A stretch of DNA of 64,000 nt from Streptomyces sp. CBMA152 (GTDB taxonomy: Bacteria; Actinomycetota; Actinomycetes; Streptomycetales; Streptomycetaceae): the NCBI RefSeq assembly GCF_014596475.1, contig NZ_MECJ01000035.1, forward strand, positions 1 to 64,000, given 5' to 3'. Made by a program: the position numbers and the translations under genes. Of this stretch, positions 7,166 to 16,484 are shown in pieces. Position 1 is the first letter of the stretch; every line of letters begins with the position of its first letter. The notes beneath the pieces were generated by a model. The model ran no database searches. It saw only the letters and a list, made by a program, of their open reading frames with translations, and was not told where the DNA came from.

Positions 7166-8044
7166 TCACAGCGTCAGCGCTCCCTCCACCCGGCGGGCCC
7201 GGAGCATCCGGCCGGGCGTGGTGCCGGCCAGGGCGCGGAACTCGCGGTTGAGATGCGCCTGGTCGTAGTAGCCGCAGACCGCGGAGGTGTCCGCCAGGCT
7301 CGCACCGCCCCGGGTGAGCATCCCCATGGCGCGGTGGAAGCGCATGACCCGGCCGTACGTCTTGGGGGTGAGGCCGATCTGCTGGGTGAACCGGCGGATC
7401 AAGTAGCTCTTGCTCCAGCCCACTTCGGCGCTGATCCGGGCGATCGGGATCGTCCCTGCCGTGCCGACGAGCAGCCGGTAGGCGTGGCCGACCTCCGGCG
7501 CGGGGTCCGGGCCGATGTCGAGGCGGGCGAGCAGCGCCGCGTCCAGCAGGTCGAACCGCTCGGCCCAGTCGCGGGTGGCGGCGAGGCGCTGGACGAGGAC
7601 AGCGGCGGCGGGGCCGAGGATGTGGTGCAGTTCGACGACGTGATTGGTCAACTCGCCCATCGGGATGGCGAAAAGCCGGTACGCGCCCAGTGGCGTGAGC
7701 TCCAGGCGGATCGCCTCCTGGCCGCCGGGGTGCCCGGCGAGCGTGGGTCTGTCCTCAAGTCCCACCACCAGTGAGCCGATCCGGCCGCTGCCCTCGCCCG
7801 GCAGCCCCAGTCGGCGCACCTGCGCGAACGGCTCCGCGAGGCTGATCACCACGACGGCGCTGCCGGTGGGGACCAGACGGACCTGGTACGGCGAGGTCGC
7901 CGCGTCCCAGTAACCGGCGTAACTCCGCAGGAAGGGACGCAGACCCGGATGCCAGGGCCGGGTGACGCGCCACAGACCGCCCGCCCGGGCGAAGCGGACC
8001 CCGGGACCGGCAGTGATGACGCCGCGTCCTAAGTGGAGCGCCAA
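7166..8044 (-). CDS. AraC-family transcriptional regulator with a TTA codon
   Basis: The C-terminal third holds the double helix-turn-helix (IPIARISAEVGWSKSYLIRRFTQQ and SLADTSAVCGYYDQAHLNREFRALAGTTPGRML), the AraC/XylS signature. The N-terminal part (VRFARAGGLWRVTRPWHP, then VRLVPTGSAVVVISLAEPF) is a cupin-like ligand domain. No ATG or GTG lies at a suitable place near the domain start. I place the start at TTG 8044, which has GAGGGGG just upstream; an upstream GTG is the alternative. Either way the leucine codon at 8030-8032 is TTA, so translation should depend on the bldA tRNA. The effector and the targets are unknown. Confidence 0.75.
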   Translation of the reverse strand: MALHLGRGVITAGPGVRFARAGGLWRVTRPWHPGLRPFLRSYAGYWDAATSPYQVRLVPTGSAVVVISLAEPFAQVRRLGLPGEGSGRIGSLVVGLEDRPTLAGHPGGQEAIRLELTPLGAYRLFAIPMGELTNHVVELHHILGPAAAVLVQRLAATRDWAERFDLLDAALLARLDIGPDPAPEVGHAYRLLVGTAGTIPIARISAEVGWSKSYLIRRFTQQIGLTPKTYGRVMRFHRAMGMLTRGGASLADTSAVCGYYDQAHLNREFRALAGTTPGRMLRARRVEGALTL

Positions 8045-8433
8045 AAGTCCCCCTCGTGCTCGGCCGGCCACCGCACGCGCGACCGTCGACTTGTTGCGTA
8101 TCCAGCTTCTCGCCGACCACCTTGCCCGCACCACGCCCGGAGGGTGTCGTTTCCGGGCAGGTGCTCCGGGGCGGGTGTGAAGAAAGGGGCGTATGGGGGG
8201 CGGGAGGCTGTCCGAAGCGGGTGCGAGAAGGCCCGACCGGTGGGGTGAGGGGGCTGGTGCGGACTGCCATGGTCCCGGCCGCGGTCCCACTCCCCATGGA
8301 GCCGCGAGCCGGGTTGCCTCGACCGCAGCGCGCCGGGCGCGGGATTGTCCGGCGGGTGGGAGGCGCACGGTCGACCAGGGTCCGGGGCCGCTCGTCGAGC
8401 GTAGTCGTGCCGTGGCGGCGGGCCAAGGTGCTA

Positions 8434-8560
8434 TCGAGTCGGTCAGCTCGCTGCCTGCGGGGGCTCCGGTGCGGGAGCGGGCGCGTTCGAGCAGCCGTAC
8501 TCCGGTGCAGTCCATGAAGTCGACGGAGCCGATGGGGCTGCCGGTCGTCGTACGAAGCGG
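8434..8560 (-). pseudogene. Possible remnant of a STAS-domain (anti-sigma antagonist) gene
   Basis: The 518 bp from 8045 to 8562 hold no intact gene. One minus-strand reading contains GSVDFMDCTGVRLLERARSR, which strongly resembles the core of STAS anti-anti-sigma factors (typically DFMDSSGVRLLL...A). Before it lies LTPLRTTTGSPI, and after it the frame loses any family resemblance and runs into the AraC upstream region. There is no plausible start or complete domain (about 40 of 100 residues). It directly follows the stop of a GAF-ANTAR gene; STAS and ANTAR genes are often neighbours in Streptomyces. This is a pattern match by eye. Confidence 0.35.
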
Positions 8561-8562
8561 CG

Positions 8563-9282
8563 TCAGGGTCTGCCGTCCCCGTCGCCTTCCAGGTGCAGGC
8601 GGCGGGCCAGGACGTCCCGGGCCACGTCGAGGAGAGGCCGGTCGTGGCTGAAAGCGTGGCCGCGCAGCCGGATCAGGGCGTGGTCGCAGTCGGTGTCCAG
8701 TGTGTCGGCGAGCATGCCGGTGGCCTGGTGGACGTCGGCGAAGTGGAGACCGGGGTCGTCGAGGAGCGGAGTGCGGGGCAGTTCGGCGTCGGTGGCGCTC
8801 GCGATGATGATCTGGGCGAGGGTGTCGGCCAGGCCGAAGGCGTCGGTGAGTTGGCCGGTGGTCATCGGGCCGGGGCGGGTGCGGTGGCCGGTGAGTGCGC
8901 CGAGCGCGATGATCCCGATGCGCAGGGGGAAGGAGAACACCGCGCGTACGCCCAGGGCCTCGATGGCGCCCGGGAGGCCGGGCCAGCGGTCGGTGGCGAA
9001 CGTCGCGGTGTCGGCCGCGTCGGGCAGCAGCATCAGGGCCCCGTGGCGGGCGGCGTCCAGACTCGGGCCCTCGCCCTGGACCCGCTGCAGATCCTCCAGG
9101 GCGAGCGTGCGCTCTCCGAAGGACTGCACCAGTTCGGCGTGGCCGCCGCCGGGGGCGAGCAGCAGGCCGAGGCCGTCCAGGCCCAGCAGGTCGGCGCAGG
9201 CCGCGAGAGGCAGCGGTGCCAGGCCGGGACCCCTGTGGGAGCTGAGCGCATGCAGATACTCCGCCATCACCGGATGGGTCAC
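8563..9282 (-). CDS. GAF and ANTAR domain protein
   Basis: This is a 239-residue predicted RNA-binding antiterminator. A GAF domain spans about residues 20-160 (LAACADLLGLDGLGLLLAPGG through VRAVFSFPLRIGIIALGALTGHR). The C-terminal ANTAR domain (DVHQATGMLADTLDTDCDHALIRLRGHAFSHDRPLLDVARDVL) is a three-helix bundle that binds paired RNA hexaloops. I chose GTG 9282 because GGGAGGGGG lies 8 nt upstream; an upstream in-frame GTG at 9333 has no binding site. The ligand sensed by the GAF domain is unknown. A second GAF-ANTAR gene lies 76 nt upstream on the same strand. Confidence 0.82.
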   Translation of the reverse strand: MTHPVMAEYLHALSSHRGPGLAPLPLAACADLLGLDGLGLLLAPGGGHAELVQSFGERTLALEDLQRVQGEGPSLDAARHGALMLLPDAADTATFATDRWPGLPGAIEALGVRAVFSFPLRIGIIALGALTGHRTRPGPMTTGQLTDAFGLADTLAQIIIASATDAELPRTPLLDDPGLHFADVHQATGMLADTLDTDCDHALIRLRGHAFSHDRPLLDVARDVLARRLHLEGDGDGRP

Positions 9283-9358
9283 CGCAGCCACCCCCTCCCG
9301 GACGTCACGCGGTTTCGACGACCGCCGATCCACCGGTCGGAACAGAAGGGGAGAGGGG

Positions 9359-9988
9359 TCACCGGTCGCGCCGCGGGAGGAGCTCCGCGTCGGCCGTGCC
9401 CTGCAGGACCTGGCGAGCGATCTCCGTCAGCTGCGTCTGGTGATCACGTGCGTAATGGCGCATGAGGGCGAACGCCTCCTCGACACCGGTGCCGCGCCGG
9501 TTCGCCAGATAGCCCTTGGCCTGCTCGATGATGATGCGGCTGTCCAGAGCGGCCTGCAGTTGCGCGGTCACCGTCATCTGCTCACTCACCGCCCGCTGTT
9601 GCAGGACACCGATGGCGGCCGTGTCGGCCAGCTCCTGACCGAGCCGCAACTGGGAGTCCGCCAGGGGGCCCGGACGGTCCCGGAAGAGATTCAGGGCCCC
9701 GATCACCTGGTCGTGCAGCCGCAGCGGGGCTGCCACCACCGAGGTGAAGCCGGCCTCCACGGCGCGCGGCGCGAACCGGGGCCATCGCAACGTGGCCGCT
9801 CGCGTCGCCAGCGACACGTCGGGAATCTGCTTCCTGGTCCGGAAGCAGTCACGGCAGGGGCCCTCGTCCCACTCGATGCCGGCCAGCTCCAGCTGCCGGG
9901 TGCGCTCGTCCGAGGCCGCGGCGTCCACCAGCCGGCCGCCAGGAGTGGCGAGAAGGACCCCGGCCGCCGCCACATCCAGCAGATTCAC
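9359..9988 (-). CDS. GAF and ANTAR domain protein, apparently N-terminally short
   Basis: A 209-residue paralogue-like protein. The GAF domain has LLDVAAAGVLLATPGGRL, ASDERTRQLE, EGPCRDCFRT and FTSVVAAPLRLHDQVIGALNLF. The ANTAR domain follows (IIIEQAKGYLANRRGTGVEEAFALMRHYAR). The only usual start codon in the open frame, GTG 9988, falls inside the first GAF helix. The frame upstream still encodes family-like residues (RHSLAEHC) but reaches a TAG near 10055 without ATG or GTG. Family members normally have some 25 more residues. Either a rare start codon is used or the gene has lost its 5' end. Confidence 0.75.
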   Translation of the reverse strand: MNLLDVAAAGVLLATPGGRLVDAAASDERTRQLELAGIEWDEGPCRDCFRTRKQIPDVSLATRAATLRWPRFAPRAVEAGFTSVVAAPLRLHDQVIGALNLFRDRPGPLADSQLRLGQELADTAAIGVLQQRAVSEQMTVTAQLQAALDSRIIIEQAKGYLANRRGTGVEEAFALMRHYARDHQTQLTEIARQVLQGTADAELLPRRDR

Positions 9989-10116
9989 ACAGTGCTCGGC
10001 GAGCGAATGCCTCGACGTATTTTCACCAGGCCACCCGGTGAGACGTCCGGGCAGCTATCTGGGGGATATCGACCGGGGGGCTCGACGGGCGGCGGGTCGC
10101 TGTGCCGGGGGAGCGC

Positions 10117-10152
10117 GAAGGGGCTCGGCCGGAAGTCCGGCCGAGCCCCTTC
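10117..10152. terminator. 16-bp perfect hairpin downstream of sodN
   Basis: The arms GAAGGGGCTCGGCCGG and CCGGCCGAGCCCCTTC surround the loop AAGT. It lies 61 nt beyond the sodN stop and about 130 nt from the GAF-ANTAR start, so it should end sodN transcription. Confidence 0.8.
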
Positions 10153-10212
10153 TCATGCGGCGCTGACCGACACGTACGTGTACGCGAAGGTCAAGCGCCA
10201 ACCCGGCCTGGA

Positions 10213-10608
10213 TCAGGCCTTCTTGGTCTCCCAGAAGATCCGGTCGATCTCGGCGATCAGCTCAAGGGCCTTCTCGCCGGTCTTCGGGTCCGTCGACGCC
10301 TTGGCGGCCGACAGGGCCTTCAGGGTGTCGTTGACCAGCTGGTGGAGCTGGGGGTACTTCTCGAAGTGCGGGGGCTTGAAGTAGTCGCTCCAGAGCACCG
10401 AGACGTGGTGCTTGGCGAGCTCCGCGCGCTGCTCCTTGATGATTGTGGCGCGAGCGCGGAAGTGCGCGTCCTCGTTGGCCTGGAACTTCTCCTGCACGGC
10501 CTTGACCGACTCGGCCTCGATGCGGGCCTGGGCGGGGTCGTACACGCCGCAGGGAAGGTCGCAGTGGGCGCTGACCTTCACCTTGGGGGCAAACAGGCGG
10601 GAAAGCAT
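10213..10608 (-). CDS. sodN: Nickel superoxide dismutase precursor
   Basis: A 131-residue precursor matching Streptomyces NiSOD almost residue for residue. It dismutates superoxide in the cytoplasm as a homohexamer. Residues 1-14 (MLSRLFAPKVKVSA) are a propeptide removed before activity. The mature protein begins HCDLPCGVYDPAQ, the nickel hook in which His1, Cys2 and Cys6 of the mature chain bind Ni. The end KALELIAEIDRIFWETKKA is typical. GAGGAAGGA lies 7 nt before the ATG at 10608. The divergent gene 166 bp away encodes the maturation protease SodX. Nickel-dependent control is expected from the family, but I did not identify a Nur box by eye. Confidence 0.97.
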   Translation of the reverse strand: MLSRLFAPKVKVSAHCDLPCGVYDPAQARIEAESVKAVQEKFQANEDAHFRARATIIKEQRAELAKHHVSVLWSDYFKPPHFEKYPQLHQLVNDTLKALSAAKASTDPKTGEKALELIAEIDRIFWETKKA

Positions 10609-10774
10609 TGAGCTGTCCTTCCTCGTGATCGTCTTCTCAGGTGGGACATTACTCGGTGAGTGACCTGTTTTCGCGAGTGCCCCCGGGGGCTTAGGACAAA
10701 AGTCCAGGGTCACCATGGGACCCGTGGCGGAACGTACCGTGGGTGTGGACCGGGAACCGGGAGGTGGGTGGCGG

Positions 10775-11200
10775 ATGACGGATCAGGGGCGGGAGCCGAG
10801 GGTGCCGTTGGGGATCGCGGAGGTGACGGGAACCTCCATGGTGCCCACGCTGCTCCACGGCGATCAGCTGCTGGTGCACTACGGGATCGAGCTCCGGGCG
10901 GGGGACATCGCGGTGCTGCGGCATCCGCTCCAGCAGGACCTGCTGATCGTCAAACGGCTCATCGAGCTGCGCGAGGGCGGCTGGTGGGTGCTCGGCGACA
11001 ACCCGGACGACGAGGTCGTCGACAGCCGGGCGTTCGGGACCGTCCCCGGCGAGCTCGTCCTCGGACGGGTGCGGGCCCGCTATCGGCCGATCACCCGGGG
11101 GCGTCAGCGCTCGCTGGGGCTGCTGTTGTCGTGGCTGGCCACGGCGGTACGGCCGGTGTTCGCCGACCGGTCGGTCTCCAGGCGCTTGCGGGCCCGGTAG
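10775..11200 (+). CDS. sodX: Nickel-type superoxide dismutase maturation protease
   Basis: This 141-residue S24/S26-type signal-peptidase-like protease removes the NiSOD propeptide. The motif EVTGTSMVPTL holds the catalytic Ser and DLLIVKRLIEL the catalytic Lys; GWWVLGDNPDDEVVDSRAFG is the conserved C-terminal box. I prefer ATG 10775 because GGAGGT lies 9 nt before it; ATG 10715 would add 20 residues without a good binding site. The gene is divergent from sodN, the standard arrangement. Its 3' end overlaps the convergent CGNR gene by 97 bp, giving a longer tail (about 30 residues after RARYRP) than I expect for the family. Confidence 0.93.
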   Translation: MTDQGREPRVPLGIAEVTGTSMVPTLLHGDQLLVHYGIELRAGDIAVLRHPLQQDLLIVKRLIELREGGWWVLGDNPDDEVVDSRAFGTVPGELVLGRVRARYRPITRGRQRSLGLLLSWLATAVRPVFADRSVSRRLRAR

Positions 11201-11733
11201 GCGGCCACGTTCGCGCGGGTGGCGCAGCGGTCGGAGCAGTAGCGCCGGGAGCGGTTGGTGGAGGTGTCGAGGTAGGCGTTGCGGCACGGCGCCGCCTGGC
11301 ACAGGCCGAGCCGGTCCACGCCGTACTCGGTGAGATGGAACGCGAGGCCCATGGACGCGAGCGCCGCGTAGCCCGCTGTCGCGTTCGAGGTGTGGTCCGC
11401 GAGGTGCATGTGCCACAGCGGGCGCCCGTCGTCGTCCCGGTGGTCGTGCCCGGAGACCTGCGGGCTCACCGGGAACTCCAGGAGCAGCGAGTTGAGCAGG
11501 TCCACCGCCTGCACCTCCTCGCCCGCGTCCGCCGCCTCGAACACCGCCCGCAGCCGCGCCCGTACCGCCCGCAGCCGGGGCACGTCGGCGTCGGTCGCGC
11601 GCCGGGCCGTGGTCGACTCGGAGGCGAAGAGCTCGCGGACCACCTCGACCGACGTCAGGGAGTCCTTGTTACGGGCCGGCTCCTCGGTGTTGACCAGGCG
11701 CACGGCGTAGTCCGAGTAATAGGCCAGTTCCAC
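11104..11733 (-). CDS. CGNR zinc-finger (ABATE) transcriptional regulator
   Basis: A 209-residue protein whose C-terminus carries the treble-clef CGNR finger: C-QAAP-C, then YLDTSTNRSRRYCSDRCATRANVAAYRARKR. The N-terminal ABATE-type domain begins with ELAYYSDYAVRLVNTEEP and probably binds a ligand. Such proteins are predicted DNA-binding regulators, few of which have known targets. GTG 11733 is chosen because AAAAGGAATT precedes it at normal spacing. The last 97 bp are antisense to the 3' end of sodX, so the two transcripts would interfere. Confidence 0.85.
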   Translation of the reverse strand: MELAYYSDYAVRLVNTEEPARNKDSLTSVEVVRELFASESTTARRATDADVPRLRAVRARLRAVFEAADAGEEVQAVDLLNSLLLEFPVSPQVSGHDHRDDDGRPLWHMHLADHTSNATAGYAALASMGLAFHLTEYGVDRLGLCQAAPCRNAYLDTSTNRSRRYCSDRCATRANVAAYRARKRLETDRSANTGRTAVASHDNSSPSER

Positions 11734-11847
11734 GTGAATTCCTTTTCGGCGGCGGGCAGCGGTGGCGGGGAGCGTACGTAACCGCTGGGCGTGCTTCGAG
11801 GGTATTACGGCGAACTGTCCTTCGGGTACGAAAGTCGGCCAACGGCA

Positions 11848-11888
11848 CAAAGGGGCGGTACGGGCTCCCGGCCCGTACCGCCCCTTTG
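11848..11888 (-). terminator. 17-bp perfect hairpin after the ABC transporter operon
   Basis: CAAAGGGGCGGTACGGG pairs exactly with CCCGTACCGCCCCTTTG across a 7-nt loop, 13 nt beyond the stop of the ATPase gene. The run of three A/T pairs at its base gives a short U-tract on the minus strand. Confidence 0.85.
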
Positions 11889-11901
11889 CGTGACCCGTGG
11901 G

Positions 11902-12663
11902 CTACAGGACCTTCGAGAGGAACGACTTCGTACGGTCGTGCTGCGGGTTGGTCAGGACGTCGCGCGGGTGGCCGGACTCGACCACCACACCGCCGTCCAT
12001 GAACACCAGCGAGTCGCCGACCTCACGGGCGAAGCCCATCTCGTGGGTCACCACGACCATGGTCATGCCGTCCTCGGCCAGGCCCCGCATGACGTCCAGG
12101 ACGTCGCCGACCAGCTCCGGGTCGAGCGCCGAGGTGGGCTCGTCGAAGAGCATCAGCTTGGGCTCCATGGCCAGCGCGCGGGCGATCGCCACCCGCTGCT
12201 GCTGGCCGCCGGAGAGCTGCGAGGGGTAGTTGCGCGCCTTGTCGGCCAGGCCCACCCGGTCGAGCAGCTTCTCGGCGCGCTCGCGCACCACCGCCTTGGA
12301 CTCGCCCTTCACCTGGATCGGCGCCTCCATGACGTTCTCTATGGCCGTCATGTGCGGGAACAGGTTGAAGCGCTGGAAGACCATGCCGATGTCGCGGCGC
12401 TTGAGCGCGACCTCGCTGTCCTTGAGCTCGTAGAGCTTGTCGCCCTTCTGGCGGTAGCCGACCAGCTCGCCGTCCACGTACAGCCGCCCGGCGTTGATCT
12501 TCTCCAGGTGGTTGATGCACCGCAGGAAGGTCGACTTGCCGGAGCCGGACGGGCCGATCAGGCAGAACACCTCGCCCTCGGCCACCTCCAGGTCGATGCC
12601 CTTGAGGACCTCGACGGCGCCGTAGGACTTGTGCACGCCTTCGGACTTCACCATGGCGGTCAT
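11902..12663 (-). CDS. Polar amino acid ABC transporter, ATP-binding protein
   Basis: A 253-residue ATPase of the GlnQ/HisP type that powers uptake of a polar amino acid. The Walker A motif GPSGSGKST is at residues 37-45, the signature LSGGQQQR and the Walker B LMLFDEPTSALDPE follow, and VVVTHEMGFAREVGDSLVFMDGG holds the switch His. ATG 12663 overlaps the permease stop (ATGA), so translation is coupled; ATG 12654 is a possible internal start. It is the last gene of a three-gene minus-strand operon (binding protein, permease, ATPase) and is followed by a strong hairpin. Substrate specificity (glutamate or glutamine is likely) cannot be fixed from sequence alone. Confidence 0.95.
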   Translation of the reverse strand: MTAMVKSEGVHKSYGAVEVLKGIDLEVAEGEVFCLIGPSGSGKSTFLRCINHLEKINAGRLYVDGELVGYRQKGDKLYELKDSEVALKRRDIGMVFQRFNLFPHMTAIENVMEAPIQVKGESKAVVRERAEKLLDRVGLADKARNYPSQLSGGQQQRVAIARALAMEPKLMLFDEPTSALDPELVGDVLDVMRGLAEDGMTMVVVTHEMGFAREVGDSLVFMDGGVVVESGHPRDVLTNPQHDRTKSFLSKVL

Positions 12664-13604
12664 CGGGTCACCGCCTTGGGGGTGCGGCGGAGCGAGGCCA
12701 GATTGGCCTTGATCCGCTGGAACGGGGTGGGCGGGAGCGCACGGCTGGCGCCACGGGCGTAGTAGCGCTCCAGGTAGTACTGGCCGATCGAGAAGATCGT
12801 GGTGAGGATCAGGTACCAGGTGGCGGCCAGGAACAGCATCTCGACCGAGGCGCCGGAGGTCTGGCCGATGTCCTGGGCCTGCCGCAGCAGCTCGTAGAAC
12901 TGGACCGCCGAGACCAGCGAGGTGGTCTTCAGCATGTTGATGACCTCGTTGCCCGTCGGCGGCACGATCACGCGCATCGCCTGCGGGATCACGATCCGGC
13001 GCAGCGTCTTGGCGTGGCTCATGCCGAGCGCGTGGGCGGCCTCGGTCTGGCCCTCGTCGACCGCGAGCAGACCGGCCCGGCAGATCTCCGCCATGTACGC
13101 GGCCTCGTTGAGCCCGAGCCCGAGCAGCGCGGTGAGCAGCGGGGTCATGAACGAGGACCAGTAGTCCTTGTAGATCGGCCCGAGGTTGATGTACTCGAAG
13201 ACCAGGCCCAGGTTGAACCAGACCATCAGCTGCACCAGGACCGGGGTGCCCCGGAAGAACCAGATGTAGAACCACGAGATGGACGCGGTCACCGGGTTCT
13301 TCGACAGGCGCATCACGGCGAGCAGGATGCCGCCGACGATGCCGATGGCCATCGACAGGACGGTCAGCAGCAGCGTCTGCTTGACGCCGTCGATGATCCG
13401 GCTGTCGAAGAAGTAGTCCGGAATCGCGTTCCAGTTGATCTTGCCCTGGCCGAACGCGTAGATGATCGCGACGAGCAGAGCGAGGGCGATGACCGCGGAG
13501 ACATAGCGTCCGTAGTGCCGGACGGGGATCGCCTTGATGCTTTCCGGAGCCGCGGGCGGCGGGGTGTCGTCCGCGGGCTCCGTCTTGTTGACGTCAACAG
13601 TCAC
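12660..13604 (-). CDS. Polar amino acid ABC transporter, permease
   Basis: A 314-residue HisM/GlnP-type permease. The first hydrophobic helix follows a 35-residue cytoplasmic head (VSAVIALALLVAIIYAFG). The core carries VKQTLLLTVLSMAIGIVGGILLA and the coupling-helix EAA loop (EAAHALGMSHAKTLRRIVIPQAMRVIVPP), which contacts the ATPase. WFFRGTPVLVQL is a family hallmark. A single permease here implies a homodimer rather than a paired heterodimer. Its stop overlaps the ATPase start by 4 nt. Seventy-six nt separate it from the binding-protein gene. Confidence 0.94.
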   Translation of the reverse strand: MTVDVNKTEPADDTPPPAAPESIKAIPVRHYGRYVSAVIALALLVAIIYAFGQGKINWNAIPDYFFDSRIIDGVKQTLLLTVLSMAIGIVGGILLAVMRLSKNPVTASISWFYIWFFRGTPVLVQLMVWFNLGLVFEYINLGPIYKDYWSSFMTPLLTALLGLGLNEAAYMAEICRAGLLAVDEGQTEAAHALGMSHAKTLRRIVIPQAMRVIVPPTGNEVINMLKTTSLVSAVQFYELLRQAQDIGQTSGASVEMLFLAATWYLILTTIFSIGQYYLERYYARGASRALPPTPFQRIKANLASLRRTPKAVTR

Positions 13605-13638
13605 GGGTGTTGCCTTTCAGAAGCCTTTACAGGCGCTT

Positions 13639-13662
13639 CGCCCCGGGGACGGGGGCGGGGCG
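13639..13662 (-). terminator. Short GC hairpin between binding-protein and permease genes
   Basis: CGCCCCG and CGGGGCG pair around a 10-nt loop in the 76-nt gap. An intercistronic hairpin at this place commonly raises the amount of binding protein over permease by partial termination or mRNA protection. The effect here is inferred. Confidence 0.4.
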
Positions 13663-13680
13663 GGCCTGGAGCGGAGAGGT

Positions 13681-14646
13681 TCAGACGCCGCCGTTGATCT
13701 TGGCTTCCTTGATGGCGCCGGCCTCGACGCCCCACTTCGCGATGACCTTGTCGTAGTCGCCGCTCTTGATGATCGCGTCGAGCGCTTCCTTGAGCGCGTC
13801 GCGCAGCTGGGTGTTGTCCTTGGAGACCGCGATGCCGTACGGGGCGGCCTCGACCTGCTCGCCGACGATCTGGAAGTCGTTGCCGCCGCCCGAGGTCTTC
13901 ACCGCGTACGCGGCCACCGGGAAGTCGGAGGAGCCGGCGTCGGCGCCGCCCGAGCGCAGCCGGGTCTGGGCCTGCTGGTCGGTGTCGAAGGCCTCGATCG
14001 AGATCTTGCCCTTGGCTCCGCACTTGTCCGACTGCTTCTTGGCGAGGTCCTCGGAGACCGTGCCGCGCTGCACCACGATCTTCTTGCCACAGAGGTCGTC
14101 CCAGGTCTTGATGCCCTGGTCCTTGCCCTTGGCGGTGTAGATCGAGACGCCGGCGGTGAAGTAGTCCACGAAGTCGGCGCCCTCGCCGACCTTCTTCTTG
14201 GTGGCCGAGTCCACGCCGTTCTGGCGGTCCTTGGTGTCCGTCATGGCCGACATGGCCATGTCGTAGCGCTTGGCGCGCAGACCGGTGACCAGGGTGTCGA
14301 AGGTGCCGTTCTCGAACTGGAACTTCACGCCGAGCTGCTTGCCCAGGGCGTCGGCGAGGTCCGGGTCGATACCGGCCGTCTTGCCGTCCTTGTCCTTGAA
14401 CTCGACCGGTGCGTACGCGATGTCCGAACCGACCTTGATGACACCCTTGTTCTGGATCTCCTTGGGCAGCTTGGAGAAGAGCGGGCCCTTGCCGGAGGTG
14501 CTCGCGGAGGACGAGCTGTTGTTGTCCTTGCTCTTCGTCTGGTCTCCGCAGCCGGTCAGCAGCAGGGCGCCGGCGACCGCGATCGCGCCGACCGCGGCAA
14601 TCCGGGACGAGGCGGCGGTCGTACGACGGGTGGTGCTTGCGGTCAT
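13681..14646 (-). CDS. Amino acid ABC transporter substrate-binding lipoprotein
   Basis: A 321-residue family 3 solute-binding protein. The signal peptide ends in the lipobox LTGC with Cys33 as lipidation site, followed by a Ser/Asn-rich linker. The binding domain starts NKGVIKVGSDIAYAPVEFKDKDGKTAGIDPDLADALGKQLG, the family signature. Later motifs are TFDTLVTGLRAKRYDMAMSAMTDT and VQRGTVSEDLAKK. GGAGGAAC lies 7 nt before ATG 14646; upstream in-frame ATG 14736 would bury the signal peptide. First gene of the transporter operon, which fits its need for highest expression. The ligand is probably acidic or amide amino acid, by family and operon type only. Confidence 0.94.
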   Translation of the reverse strand: MTASTTRRTTAASSRIAAVGAIAVAGALLLTGCGDQTKSKDNNSSSSASTSGKGPLFSKLPKEIQNKGVIKVGSDIAYAPVEFKDKDGKTAGIDPDLADALGKQLGVKFQFENGTFDTLVTGLRAKRYDMAMSAMTDTKDRQNGVDSATKKKVGEGADFVDYFTAGVSIYTAKGKDQGIKTWDDLCGKKIVVQRGTVSEDLAKKQSDKCGAKGKISIEAFDTDQQAQTRLRSGGADAGSSDFPVAAYAVKTSGGGNDFQIVGEQVEAAPYGIAVSKDNTQLRDALKEALDAIIKSGDYDKVIAKWGVEAGAIKEAKINGGV

Positions 14647-15183
14647 GGTCGGGTTCCTCCGGCGGGTGATGGAGTGGCCAGTGAGTACCGGCCGGGACGC
14701 TCTTCTTTGGGCGACACGACCGTGTTGTGTCGGCATCTTGCCATTCGGACCAGCGGATTCAGTGGGCCGCGCATGTCAAAATCGGATAACGGGTCACCCC
14801 CTCACCCCAACGGGCCGGTAGATCAAGGCCGGACCTTGTCCCGGGTATACGTTCGTCCACCGGAAAATCTCCGGTTCATCTCGCGTTGTGGACATGTTTC
14901 ATGCCGCATTGCGCACTTGTCCCGACATGGCCCTATGAGTCATGTCACCGGGGTGTTCCGCAGTCGAAATGGACTACTCGACCGACGCCTCCGTCGGGTA
15001 AGAAGGATCCTTACACCCCTCATCCGGGGCTCAGGGCGCGTGTGCGGCGCGCCCGCGCGTACGTACCTCCCCCTGCCGGGGCGGGCCAACCGTCCAGTGC
15101 AGGTCACGTATGTGGTGCCCACCCACCCCTCCTCAACAAGGAGTGGCCACCCTCAACTGATGAAGACTTAAGGGGTCAACACA
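14647..15183. promoter_or_regulatory. 537-bp divergent control region, transporter versus malic enzyme
   Basis: No gene was recognised. The region must hold the promoters of both flanking genes. A TTGACA on the minus strand (14779-14774) could be a -35 box for the transporter, but no good -10 follows at 16-18 nt. Nearer the malic enzyme there is a 6-bp hairpin (CCGACG/CGTCGG, 14982-14997) and the palindrome AAGGATCCTT. None of these has been matched to a known regulator. Confidence 0.4.
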
Positions 15184-16398
<1,215 letters not shown>

Positions 16399-16484
16399 GC
16401 GTGGCTTCAGGACCTGTGTACGGGACGTGACTCACACCTCGATGAGGTTCCGCCGCGTCCCGTACGCGTTCTAGGGTCAGGGCC

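Noticed and set aside
8056..8517. A 153-codon plus-strand frame in the gap near 8.3 kb
   Set aside because: No ribosome binding site or family resemblance, and Arg/Gly-rich composition as expected by chance. The minus-strand STAS-like fragment is the better explanation.
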